Notes under the pieces: model-generated | Databases searched by the model: none | Told to the model about the DNA's origin: nothing | The model's input: the letters and a program-made list of their open reading frames with translations, nothing else | Part shown: positions 1 to 9,126 of the stretch, piece after piece | Layout of the letters: every line of letters starts with the position of its first letter | Position numbering within the stretch: the stretch's first letter is position 1 | DNA from: Opitutales bacterium | Lineage (GTDB): Bacteria; Verrucomicrobiota; Verrucomicrobiia; Opitutales; Seribacteraceae | NCBI GenBank assembly: GCA_028042835.1 | Contig: JAOFOL010000003.1 | Coordinates: 1 to 64,000, forward strand | Length of the DNA stretch: 64,000 nucleotides | Reading direction: 5' to 3' | Made by a program: the position numbers and the translations under genes

Positions 1-2
1 CC

Positions 3-1838
3 GGGAGTGGGGTCATTATTCGAAAAGATGGCCTGATTGTAACCAATCACCACGTAGCTGGTAAAGCCACCCGTCTAACTTGCCGCCTTTATGATGGTGA
101 AGAAATAATGGCCGATCTCCTCGGTGCTGATGCGATGACAGATCTTGCGGTTCTGAAACTTCGTCTACATGAAAGTAAAAGAGGGACAAAAAAGCTGACA
201 ACCGCAACTTTTGCCAACTCCGATCAAGTAAAAGTGGGTGATACATGTTTCGCCATGGGCAGTCCTGCCGGTCTAACTCAATCTGTTACCCGTGGAATTA
301 TTTCTAACCTCGCAATGATTTCACCCAATGCAGGCAGCTTTAGACTGGATGGAGAAAATGTTGGCGAGTTGGTCAGATGGTTGGGCCATGATGCGGTAAT
401 TTTCCCTGGAAACAGCGGTGGACCACTGGTAAACAAGAATGGAGCTATCATAGGGATTAATGAAGTGGGTATCGGAAGTTTGGGTGGAGCGATCCCTTCT
501 AACTTAGCTAAAGAGGTTTCAAAAGAATTAGCCGAAAAAGGATATGTATCCCGGGCATGGACAGGTCTAGAATGTCAACCCAACCTTGATCTTAACAGTA
601 GTGGTTTGCTTGTATCTGGAGTGATTGATGGATCCCCAGCTGAAAAAGCTGGATTCAAACCCGGAGATATCATCACTCATTTTGGAGAGCAAGCTGTACA
701 GGCCCGGATTCCAGAGGACATACCACTGTTTAATCAAATATCATATGGTGCTGAAATCGGAAAAAACATTCAAGTTAGAGGACTTAGTCATGGAAAAACT
801 AAAAAGTGGAAATTAAAACCAGACCCGAGAGAATCTGCTTTTGCCAAAGAAAAAGAACTAAAAAGTTGGGGGCTCACTGTGCGCAACTTCACTCTGATGT
901 CATCCCTCGAAGCAAGAAGAGAAAATAAAGCAGGTGCCCAGGTTCACTCTGTTGGACGTGGAGGACCTTCATACAGTGCTAAACCGACGCTACTTCGGGG
1001 TGATGTTATCACAGGCGTAGACAAATTCAGCATAAACTCTATTTCAGACTTGCTAGATGCATCTCGCAAAATCACTCGGGGCAAAGGCGAACCCATTCCT
1101 GTACTGGTCAGATTCGAGAGAGGTCTGGCAAAGCTTCTCACAGTTGTAAAAATTGGCCCGGAAGCTGAAGAAAATCAACCACTGGAAGCGTGGAAGCCAT
1201 GGGTAGGCATTTCCACGCAAATCTTAACCCGCGACCTATCTGAGATCTTAGGATTACCACTTACCACTCGGGGCATTCGAATTGCACAGGTTTTCCCTGA
1301 AACACCTGCTGAAAAAGGAGGTTTGTTGGCCGGAGATTTACTTTTTCGAATTGATGGCCAAATTATCATGGCCCACCGTCAAGAAGATGCTGAAGTCTTC
1401 GGGAATATGATCAAGGAGTACCGTACAGATGCTACTATTCAGTTGGCTGGCCTCAGGAATAACTCACCATTAGACTTAAATCTAACTTTAGAAAAGCGCC
1501 CTCCACCTTCCAATGAACTCCCCAAGCTTAAAGAAAAATCCTTCGAGTTTGCCGTCCGCGAACTTTCATTCGCAGATCGGGTAAATGCCAGATTAGATAA
1601 TCAGCACCCAGGCCTTCTTGTCGAAAATGTTGAACCTGCAGGATGGGCCGCTCTAGCTGGTGTACGGCAAGGTGATTTACTTTTACAAATCGATGGAGAG
1701 ATTCAAGTTTCAATCGGTCAGTTCGAATCAACGCTGACAAAACTCATCGAAAATAAATCCAAACGGGTAATATTTTTCGTACGAAGAGGCATTCACACCA
1801 TGTACTTGGAACTCGAACCCGATTGGGACGATAATTAA
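3..1838 (+). CDS. HtrA/DegP-like trypsin-fold serine protease with multiple PDZ domains (5' end outside window)
   Basis: Frame is open from the window edge (GSGVIIRKDGLIVTNHHVAGKA...), so the ATG at 108 is internal. Triad motifs TNHHV (His), DAMTDLAVLKL (Asp), GNSGGPL (Ser); repeated PDZ-like GLLV..V..GSPAEKAGFKPGDII blocks. Confidence 0.9.
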   Translation, partial: GSGVIIRKDGLIVTNHHVAGKATRLTCRLYDGEEIMADLLGADAMTDLAVLKLRLHESKRGTKKLTTATFANSDQVKVGDTCFAMGSPAGLTQSVTRGIISNLAMISPNAGSFRLDGENVGELVRWLGHDAVIFPGNSGGPLVNKNGAIIGINEVGIGSLGGAIPSNLAKEVSKELAEKGYVSRAWTGLECQPNLDLNSSGLLVSGVIDGSPAEKAGFKPGDIITHFGEQAVQARIPEDIPLFNQISYGAEIGKNIQVRGLSHGKTKKWKLKPDPRESAFAKEKELKSWGLTVRNFTLMSSLEARRENKAGAQVHSVGRGGPSYSAKPTLLRGDVITGVDKFSINSISDLLDASRKITRGKGEPIPVLVRFERGLAKLLTVVKIGPEAEENQPLEAWKPWVGISTQILTRDLSEILGLPLTTRGIRIAQVFPETPAEKGGLLAGDLLFRIDGQIIMAHRQEDAEVFGNMIKEYRTDATIQLAGLRNNSPLDLNLTLEKRPPPSNELPKLKEKSFEFAVRELSFADRVNARLDNQHPGLLVENVEPAGWAALAGVRQGDLLLQIDGEIQVSIGQFESTLTKLIENKSKRVIFFVRRGIHTMYLELEPDWDDN

Positions 1839-1856
1839 TCACAAAGCAGAAATTAT

Positions 1857-2618
1857 ATGAAAACATTTCTTTTCTCATTCGTACTTTTACTACCCTTCCT
1901 TGTTTTTGCCGAACCCCACGAAAATGTGTGGAAAAAACTTCTTAAAAAAAAGGCAGATTGTGTCACCTGGGTATCAATCACCATGCGGGTCGAAGTTAGT
2001 GCTGGAGGCAGAAGTATGCCTCCTCAGGAACAGAAACTGGAAGCCCTTGGAACTATCCTTGCGGAAGATGGACTCACCGTGTTATCGCTAAGCACCGTTG
2101 ACCCAAGATCAAAAATCCTTTCCCGTATCCGTACAAGTGGAGCATCTGTGCAAGTTAATTACACCGAGGTTTTAATATTGATGCCTGATGGCTCTGAAAT
2201 TCCCGCTAAAATTTTGCTGAAAGATAATGACCTAGATTTAGCATTTGTTCTACCTTTGGAAAACAAAGATGAACAGGCAAAAGGTACCAGTAAAAAATTC
2301 TCCTTTATACCCAACCAGGCTACCAGACCATCTACCCCTACTGTTCTTGATGAAGTTGTTTCTATGAGTAAACTCGGTAGAAATCTCTACCGTCAATCGA
2401 CCCTCAGACGAGGATGGGTAAATGCAGTTATCGAGAAACCCCGCCAGTATTATGTAATTGAGAACACCACTCCGGGTACGCCTGTATTTAACAAAGAAGG
2501 AATATGGTTAGGTATAGTAGTTTATAAAATGGAACGCGGAAGACCGTCTGCAGTCGTAACCCTTCCAGCTAAAGACATCCTGGAAATAGCCGAACAAGTC
2601 CGCACTCGTACTCCTTGA
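1857..2618 (+). CDS. Secreted trypsin-fold protease-like protein lacking canonical catalytic residues (putative pseudoprotease)
   Basis: Signal peptide MKTFLFSFVLLLPFLVFA; GTILAEDGLTVLSLSTVD at the His position, DNDLDLAFV at the Asp position, NTTPGTPVF in place of GNSGGPL; directly downstream of the HtrA gene. Confidence 0.65.
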   Translation: MKTFLFSFVLLLPFLVFAEPHENVWKKLLKKKADCVTWVSITMRVEVSAGGRSMPPQEQKLEALGTILAEDGLTVLSLSTVDPRSKILSRIRTSGASVQVNYTEVLILMPDGSEIPAKILLKDNDLDLAFVLPLENKDEQAKGTSKKFSFIPNQATRPSTPTVLDEVVSMSKLGRNLYRQSTLRRGWVNAVIEKPRQYYVIENTTPGTPVFNKEGIWLGIVVYKMERGRPSAVVTLPAKDILEIAEQVRTRTP

Positions 2619-2669
2619 GTTTTCCATTGCGATAATGTTTATCTCACGCTTAGATTAAGCTTCAGATCT

Positions 2670-3947
2670 ATGAACACGCACCGTTGCAAAAATTTCACTA
2701 AGCATGCCCTTATCTCATGGCTTTGTCTCTTCTTGTCTTTTGCCTGCACCGAGAAAAAACTAGGCCCTGATGATGTTGAATATCGAAAAGATGATAATGG
2801 GAGCCTCATTCTTTACCAAATAGAAAGCAATGAACCCTTCGGTACTGATGAGGAAGCATACATTGTCAGTGATTATAAAAATGGTAACAAACACTACAGC
2901 ATTTCATTTCTAAACGGATTAAAAGATGGGCCTTTTACCTTTTGGCAAAAAAATAAACTTCCACTGGTCTCCGGTTACTACACAAAAGGTAAGAAAAATG
3001 GACTCTTCATTGCCTACGGTAAAATTGGTGAGATCGTTTATGAAAAAACATATGGAATGGGTGAATTGGATGGAAACTTCTCCCTTTACTACCCTGCTTC
3101 CAATCACGATCTTTTTCGATACAAAGCAGAACTAGAAAAAAAAGACCTGAAGCCTGGAGAATTAAAAGTTAAAAATCATCTTCGCCTTAAAACCCAATTT
3201 AAAAACGGGAACCCAAATGGTTCCTACCAGGCCTATATTCACCCACGTGGAAAAAATCTCAGCTTAAAGGAACTTATTAAAGAAGAAGGGTCTTTTAATG
3301 AAGAAGGCTTGTTATCTAAACAACAATTTCGATACTTCCCTCGTACATCTGGACTTGGCGTTGTCTTACCTGTACTCGGAAGACTGGAAGAGGTTTTTCA
3401 ACCCAACGAACTAGGTTTTTCTGAAGCTATTGACCAAGCATCTGATGAAATAGCCAAAATACCAGCGTACCGGAACCCTAAGAATTTGCCGGCATATGTT
3501 TACACTTTGGATGACAAGGGGAACGAGATTGTCCCTATCTGGTCTACTCATATAAATAAATTTGCAATCCGGAATATGGATGGATACCTCCTACCTGATC
3601 GGTTTGAGCCCAAGTACGAATACTTCACTCGTAAAGCAAAACCATCCGCAGTAAAGCTTGTGCAAGCCTTAGATTTAAGCGGAGACCCCAACCTTTCATA
3701 TTACGAGAAAAAAGGAGGGGCGGTTGAAGTTGTCGGGCTTGATTCGGAAAATGTTATCGTTGATATTCTATGGAGCAGCCGCGAAAATAATGAAGTAATT
3801 CCTCTTGATGAGCGAATTAATGCCCGTCGCACTAGAATTCGTAGAACCTGGAACGATGGATTTGCAAGAGAAGCCGATTGGTTACTTCGCAATGGAAGCC
3901 AACTTTCCCTACGAGCACAGGATGAAATGTCTCGCTTTGGGATTTAA
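2670..3947 (+). CDS. Lipoprotein with MORN-like (GxxxGxFxxY) repeats
   Basis: Lipobox-like LFLSFAC; repeats such as NGLKDGPFTFWQKN, KGKKNGLFIAYGK, MGELDGNFSLYYP. Confidence 0.6.
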   Translation: MNTHRCKNFTKHALISWLCLFLSFACTEKKLGPDDVEYRKDDNGSLILYQIESNEPFGTDEEAYIVSDYKNGNKHYSISFLNGLKDGPFTFWQKNKLPLVSGYYTKGKKNGLFIAYGKIGEIVYEKTYGMGELDGNFSLYYPASNHDLFRYKAELEKKDLKPGELKVKNHLRLKTQFKNGNPNGSYQAYIHPRGKNLSLKELIKEEGSFNEEGLLSKQQFRYFPRTSGLGVVLPVLGRLEEVFQPNELGFSEAIDQASDEIAKIPAYRNPKNLPAYVYTLDDKGNEIVPIWSTHINKFAIRNMDGYLLPDRFEPKYEYFTRKAKPSAVKLVQALDLSGDPNLSYYEKKGGAVEVVGLDSENVIVDILWSSRENNEVIPLDERINARRTRIRRTWNDGFAREADWLLRNGSQLSLRAQDEMSRFGI

Positions 3948-3966
3948 TAAATTCTCCTTTTAAAAT

Positions 3967-4983
3967 CTAGGGTTCGAGCGAATCGAAAGGATTTATGTCC
4001 GGAGACTTTCCCTTAGTAGGATTGTTTGGATTTGCACTTGGGGGAACTCCATCAAATGGGTTGGAAGGACTTGCATCCTTGGGTGCAACTTGATCAAAAG
4101 GACTTTGAGTAGGCATTGCTGAATCAAATGGGTTTGTTGTTGGAGCAGACTGTTCAAATGGATTAACCGTACCTCCACTTTTAGGAACGCTGTCAAAAGG
4201 ATTTGCCCCACTTGGCGGCTTGGGTGCGACAGCATCAAACGGATTTAAGGTACCCCCGGGAGGTGCCACCGAATCAAATGGGTTAGGCTTCTTGTCGTTG
4301 AGCATATCAAATGGATTGACGGGTTTAGTTTTGAATGAATCTTTTACACCTCCGGGAGGTCCCAACCATGGTGGGACATCCTCTAATTCATAAAAAGGCT
4401 TAAAAGAAATTTCTTCACGGGTCACCAAACGGGTGATCCGGGGACGCAATTGATAATTCCATTCAAAAAGGATTGGGTCTGTCGGTTTGTGCTCCCGCAA
4501 AGGTTCGATCACCTGATGATCATACCCTCCTCCATTTTTAGGATATCCACCAACCCAGGGCAAATAGAAGCGCCATGGAATTTGTTCATCTGAATTTTGG
4601 ACATCAATCCAACGATCTCCAATCTCAAGCAGATAGCCCTCGAACATACCACTTGTTTTTGAAGGTCGAAGAATCTCAATTTCATTTGCCCGTAAATGTC
4701 CATCCCAATGCCAACTTAGAGAAACACGGTTTCCGACAATCACCTCTTCGAAACGGCTAAGCATAGCCCGGTTAAAACCACCGCCCCGAGATGGCCCCAA
4801 TCCCTGCCATGGTGCAAGATAGCGATGGGCATATCCTTTATCATCTTTAACCTCGATCCAAAATTCACCCTTGGAAACCAGAATTCCCTGTAAATGCCCT
4901 TTTTGAAGTAAAGGACGATCCACTGACCAGACTGTCTGGACAAGCAGAAAAAAGATACCCAGATAAACTTGCTTAAACTTCAC
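3967..4983 (-). CDS. Secreted protein with two related N-terminal modules and a C-terminal NPFD-repeat tail
   Basis: Signal peptide MKFKQVYLGIFFLLVQTVWS; duplicated WIEVKDDKGYAHRYLAPW / WIDVQNSDEQIPWRFYLPW modules; nine NPFD/NPFE/SPFD units in the C-terminal third. Confidence 0.65.
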   Translation of the reverse strand: MKFKQVYLGIFFLLVQTVWSVDRPLLQKGHLQGILVSKGEFWIEVKDDKGYAHRYLAPWQGLGPSRGGGFNRAMLSRFEEVIVGNRVSLSWHWDGHLRANEIEILRPSKTSGMFEGYLLEIGDRWIDVQNSDEQIPWRFYLPWVGGYPKNGGGYDHQVIEPLREHKPTDPILFEWNYQLRPRITRLVTREEISFKPFYELEDVPPWLGPPGGVKDSFKTKPVNPFDMLNDKKPNPFDSVAPPGGTLNPFDAVAPKPPSGANPFDSVPKSGGTVNPFEQSAPTTNPFDSAMPTQSPFDQVAPKDASPSNPFDGVPPSANPNNPTKGKSPDINPFDSLEP

Positions 4984-6532
4984 ATCGATTTATTGACAAT
5001 GGGTTACCTTCCTTTAGTTCTGCAGGTAACCAGTCATCTGGAAACCCTTGATAACAAACCGGCCGGGCAAAACGTAAAACCGCTCCTGTACCAACAGAAG
5101 TTGACCGACCATCAGTGGTCGCAGGGTAAGGCCCACCGTGGACGATTGCTTCACAAACTTCAACCCCTGTGGGAAATTGATTAAAAAGAATTCGTCCCGC
5201 TTTCAATTCAAGGTGATCGATCAGTAATTCCTGAGATTTGAGATCTTGCTTCTCTCCAAAAATAGACACGGTTAGCTGACCCTCAAGGTATTGAACCAAA
5301 TCGAGTAACTGATCGACGGAATCATAAGATACAAGCAGAGTGGATGGACCAAAAACTTCTTCCATCATCGAAGAATCTCTAGAAAAATCAGCGATTGAGG
5401 TACGTAAAACGCAGGGACCAGCATAACTGCTCTTACCATCACATTCACTTTCAAATTCATACTCAACCTTCACTCCCTCGCAACTAGCCAAACTTGATAA
5501 GCCTTGTTTATATGATTCACAAATCCCTTGATGAAGCATCGGGCATGACTCCACACTTTTCATTTTTTCAACATAAGCAGAGATTAATTTATCTCCAAAC
5601 TCACCACCAGGATGAAATACAATGCCAGGATTGGTACAAAATTGTCCAACCCCCAAGGTCGCTGAACCCATAAGTCCCGTGGTAAACTCTTCGATCCGCT
5701 CACGATTCATCCCTGGGAGGAGAAAGACAGGATTAATACTACTCATCTCTGCAAAAACAGGGATGGGTTCTTCTCTCGCATTCGCCAGATCAAACAATGC
5801 ACGGCCACCCGCTCTCGATCCTGTAAACCCGACCGCCTTGATTTGAGCATTCTTCACCAAGGACTGCCCGACCGACCTACCCTCTCCAAACATCAAGGAA
5901 AAAGCACCTTCTGGCCACTCACATTTCTTAAGAGTACTGACTACCACCTGACCTACCAAAAGTGCGGTTCCAGGATGTGCGTGATGGGCCTTTACAATGA
6001 CCGGGCAACCTGCGGCCCATGCAGATGCAGAGTCCCCACCTGCAACCGAGAAAGCCAAAGGGAAATTACTCGCACAAAAAACGGCCACCGGGCCGATTGG
6101 TCTTAACATCGCACGCAAATCAGGCTTGGGCAATGGTTCACGATTGGGTTGAGCGCGATCGATACGGGCGTCTACCCAGTGCCCTTCTTCTACTAATTTT
6201 GCAAACATTCTTAGCTGCCCACAAGTCCTGCCGGTTTCTGCTCGAACACGAGGCTCTGGCAAACCAGTCTCCGCAGTCATCACCGGAACTAAATTTTCAA
6301 CGATTGCTGCAATTCCATCTGCAAGGGTTCGTAAAAATACAGCTTTCTCAGCACCACTAATCTGAGACAATGGAATCGATGCCTGATTAGCTAGACGGCA
6401 AGCATCCATAACCTCTTCCTCCGAAGCCATAGCATAGTTTGTGGGCAATTCCTCTCCATTGGCCGGGTTGGTTGCCTGAAAGGTTTTGGCACTGGCATCG
6501 CCTCGAGAGTATCCAATTAGTGAGCTTTCCAT
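4973..6532 (-). CDS. Aldehyde dehydrogenase, alpha-ketoglutaric semialdehyde (2,5-dioxovalerate) dehydrogenase type
   Basis: ALDH fold signatures FTGSRAGGRALFDLA, FAEMSSINPVFLLPG, GQFCTNPG; N-terminal LIGYSRGDASAKTFQATNPANGE typical of the KGSADH subfamily. Confidence 0.85.
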   Translation of the reverse strand: MESSLIGYSRGDASAKTFQATNPANGEELPTNYAMASEEEVMDACRLANQASIPLSQISGAEKAVFLRTLADGIAAIVENLVPVMTAETGLPEPRVRAETGRTCGQLRMFAKLVEEGHWVDARIDRAQPNREPLPKPDLRAMLRPIGPVAVFCASNFPLAFSVAGGDSASAWAAGCPVIVKAHHAHPGTALLVGQVVVSTLKKCEWPEGAFSLMFGEGRSVGQSLVKNAQIKAVGFTGSRAGGRALFDLANAREEPIPVFAEMSSINPVFLLPGMNRERIEEFTTGLMGSATLGVGQFCTNPGIVFHPGGEFGDKLISAYVEKMKSVESCPMLHQGICESYKQGLSSLASCEGVKVEYEFESECDGKSSYAGPCVLRTSIADFSRDSSMMEEVFGPSTLLVSYDSVDQLLDLVQYLEGQLTVSIFGEKQDLKSQELLIDHLELKAGRILFNQFPTGVEVCEAIVHGGPYPATTDGRSTSVGTGAVLRFARPVCYQGFPDDWLPAELKEGNPLSINRCEV

Positions 6533-6565
6533 ATTTTTAATGTAGAAGTTTTAAATTACAGTCAT

Positions 6566-7414
6566 TCAATGACCAACAAAATTTATCAATGTACCAATGG
6601 ATTCGATCTCTATAGAAACTTTATCCTCGGCCATTAGAGTAAAATCTGTTCCGGGCACGATTCCTGTTCCTGTCATCAGAAAAACCCCACCAGGAAATGA
6701 AGTTTCTCGAAACAAAAAACTTACAAGTTCCTCCGGAGAACGTTTCATTTGTTCAAGACTGGTCTGATCAGAAAAGACTTCCGATCCAGACCGTTCAATC
6801 GTCATTTCAATTTTCGTTTTCGAAGACAAAGGCTCCTCCGGTACGTATAAGCAGGGACCGAGGCAGGCACACCCATCAAATGTCTTGGCTTGCGGAAGAT
6901 AGAGGGGGTTTTCGCCTTCAATGCTGCGAGATGACACATCATTTCCGGCTGTATATCCTACTATCTTACCCGAAGATGTTACAAATAAGGTAAGTTCAGG
7001 TTCCGGAACATCCCAAGTCGAATCTTTTCGAATACGGAACTCCTTTCCTGGTCCCACCGTCCGTGCAGGTGTTGCCTTAAAAAAAATTTCCGGACGATCC
7101 GCTCCATAAACCCGACTATAAAAGTCACCGCCACCTGCATCCTTGGATTCTTCCATTCTTGCCAACCTACTAGAATGATAAGTCACTCCTGCTGCCCAAA
7201 TCTCCTGAGATCCAATCGGTGTCAATAGACGGTTTTCGTCTAAACCATCATGCAAAACCTGCCCTTCTTTCCATGCACTCATTAATGCACTATGTAAATC
7301 CTCACGATCAATAAAATCATTCCACGAGGTGTCAATTTGGATTGATTTGAAAACTTTTTCATTTTCTAAAATAACGCCATCAATTGACCGGTAGAGTTTC
7401 ATATTCGCTATCAT
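6566..7414 (-). CDS. Fumarylacetoacetate-hydrolase superfamily protein, probable sugar-acid dehydratase (XylX/AraD1-like)
   Basis: GVTYHSSRLARMEES, DVPEPELTLFVTSSGKIVGYTAGNDVSSRSIEGENPLYLPQAKTFDG, TGTGIVPGTDFTL; adjacent to the KGSADH gene. Confidence 0.8.
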   Translation of the reverse strand: MIANMKLYRSIDGVILENEKVFKSIQIDTSWNDFIDREDLHSALMSAWKEGQVLHDGLDENRLLTPIGSQEIWAAGVTYHSSRLARMEESKDAGGGDFYSRVYGADRPEIFFKATPARTVGPGKEFRIRKDSTWDVPEPELTLFVTSSGKIVGYTAGNDVSSRSIEGENPLYLPQAKTFDGCACLGPCLYVPEEPLSSKTKIEMTIERSGSEVFSDQTSLEQMKRSPEELVSFLFRETSFPGGVFLMTGTGIVPGTDFTLMAEDKVSIEIESIGTLINFVGH

Positions 7415-7514
7415 TAGGGATTAGAGAAATAATTCAAACGATAAAAGTAATATAAGTTGAAACAGACATACTTGGAAATTACCGTTTGCTCATACCTTAT
7501 TTTGATAGCCCATT

Positions 7515-8204
7515 ATGAATACTAATCCAAAATTGCTCCTATTGATGATTACCTGCTCTACCTTTTGGGAGCCAAACCTGTTTGCAAAATCCAAGAATCC
7601 TGAAGCGGAAAGATTTAAAGATAGTTTCATAAAATTTAATCAGGAAGATAATAAACAGAAATCTAAATTCACCAACCTCACTCTCTTTACGGGAAGTTCA
7701 AGTATTAGAAGATGGCATTCATTATCCTCTGACTTCCCTCAGGTTAATTTACTTAACCGAGGATTTGGAGGAGCACACATCTCGGATGTCCTACACTTTT
7801 ACGATCAACTATTTCTTACCTACCGACCAAAGATGATCGTTCTCTATTGCGGAGAAAATGATTTATGGTCAGGGAAAACAGTAAAGCAAGTACACCACGA
7901 CTTTCATACTTTATGGATCCGAATCCAAAAAGATTTACCCAGCACTTCACTTATTTATCTATCCTGCAAACCATCACCAAAACGTATTTCAAAGTGGCAA
8001 ACTTACCAGGCCCTTAATCTAAGAATAAAGAATAAATGCCTGCAGGACCCGCAATTATATTTCGTCGATCTTACCCCCACCCTACTTCGACCAAATTTAA
8101 CTTTTTATCCAGGACTTTGGGACTCAGATAATCTTCATGTGAATCAAGCTGGTTACGATCGTTGGAAAAATTGGTTAAAACCAATACTCTACGCACAAAA
8201 ATAA
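7515..8204 (+). CDS. SGNH/GDSL-type esterase
   Basis: FTGSSSIRRW, NRGFGGAHISD, YCGENDLWSG and SDNLHVNQAGYDRW blocks; signal peptide. Confidence 0.8.
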   Translation: MNTNPKLLLLMITCSTFWEPNLFAKSKNPEAERFKDSFIKFNQEDNKQKSKFTNLTLFTGSSSIRRWHSLSSDFPQVNLLNRGFGGAHISDVLHFYDQLFLTYRPKMIVLYCGENDLWSGKTVKQVHHDFHTLWIRIQKDLPSTSLIYLSCKPSPKRISKWQTYQALNLRIKNKCLQDPQLYFVDLTPTLLRPNLTFYPGLWDSDNLHVNQAGYDRWKNWLKPILYAQK

Positions 8205-8288
8205 TTTTCCGTCTGTGCCACCCGGCATTCCCCCCCCCCTAGAGATAAACACCTTACCAATTTACTTTTTCTAAAGGAATTCTTTAGA

Positions 8289-8861
8289 TTAACTACCCGG
8301 TTTGGTGATGGGTATATCGGCAAGTTCAAGGGGTAATTGATCTGCTTGATAAGTAGGGAAGGATAATTCAGCCAAGCTCATAAAAGGGGTGCCGAAATCC
8401 GGGGCACCTCCACTACGATCAACAATAACGGTTACCGCAACTGGGATTCCTCCTTGATCTCTAACGATTTTCAAAGCTTCCTCCACGCGACCTCCCCGTG
8501 TAACCACATCTTCAGTGATTAAAACCTTTTCCCCCTTGCGAATTTTAAACCCCCTGCGCAGAGCAAGATCGTCGTCCTGTTTTTCAAGAAAAATATATCG
8601 CTTAGCAGCTTGCCGGGCAATTTCCTGACCAATTACTAAACCTCCCATCGCGGGGGCAACCACGGTTTCAAATTCAAACTCTGCAACTTTATCCAAAGTC
8701 AGTTCTGCCATACGGGTAACAGCTGCCATATCTTGGCAAACCTGTGCACATTGAAAAAAATGTCCGCTATGTAAACCGGAACGGAGCACAAAATGACCTT
8801 TCAACAAGGCACCCGTTTTTTCAAATAAGTGGAGAACTTCTTCTTTCGCATCCATATGCAA
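8289..8861 (-). CDS. pyrE: Orotate phosphoribosyltransferase
   Basis: ALLKGHFVLRSGLHSGHFFQCAQ, VVAPAMGGLVIGQEIAR, EKVLITEDVVTRGGRVEEAL (PRPP loop). Confidence 0.92.
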   Translation of the reverse strand: MHMDAKEEVLHLFEKTGALLKGHFVLRSGLHSGHFFQCAQVCQDMAAVTRMAELTLDKVAEFEFETVVAPAMGGLVIGQEIARQAAKRYIFLEKQDDDLALRRGFKIRKGEKVLITEDVVTRGGRVEEALKIVRDQGGIPVAVTVIVDRSGGAPDFGTPFMSLAELSFPTYQADQLPLELADIPITKPGS

Positions 8862-8933
8862 ATACCACTAAGTGGAAGTTGATAATTGCCAAGCAAGAGT
8901 TATTCGCAACCGCTTATTTTAAAAGTGGAAAAA

Positions 8934-9104
8934 TCACCTAACTCCTTCGAACATTTTACGAATTTCTTCCGTTTCCTCAGCATGATCAATATCCCATTTT
9001 GCAATCGCTGCCTGATTCTCCAGATACTTTCGAACTCCAAGCCCAATTATGATAAAGGCAAAAACTCCAAAAAAAAGAGTAGGAAGTGTCAGTTTACTTT
9101 TCAT
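8934..9104 (-). CDS. Small membrane-anchored protein, 56 aa (below the ORF-track cutoff)
   Basis: Manual reverse-strand translation: MKSKLTLPTLFFGVFAFIIIGLGVRKYLENQAAIAKWDIDHAEETEEIRKMFEGVR*; fills the gap between sulfatase and pyrE. Confidence 0.5.
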   Translation of the reverse strand: MKSKLTLPTLFFGVFAFIIIGLGVRKYLENQAAIAKWDIDHAEETEEIRKMFEGVR

Positions 9105-9126
9105 TACAACCTTCTAAAAAAACAAA

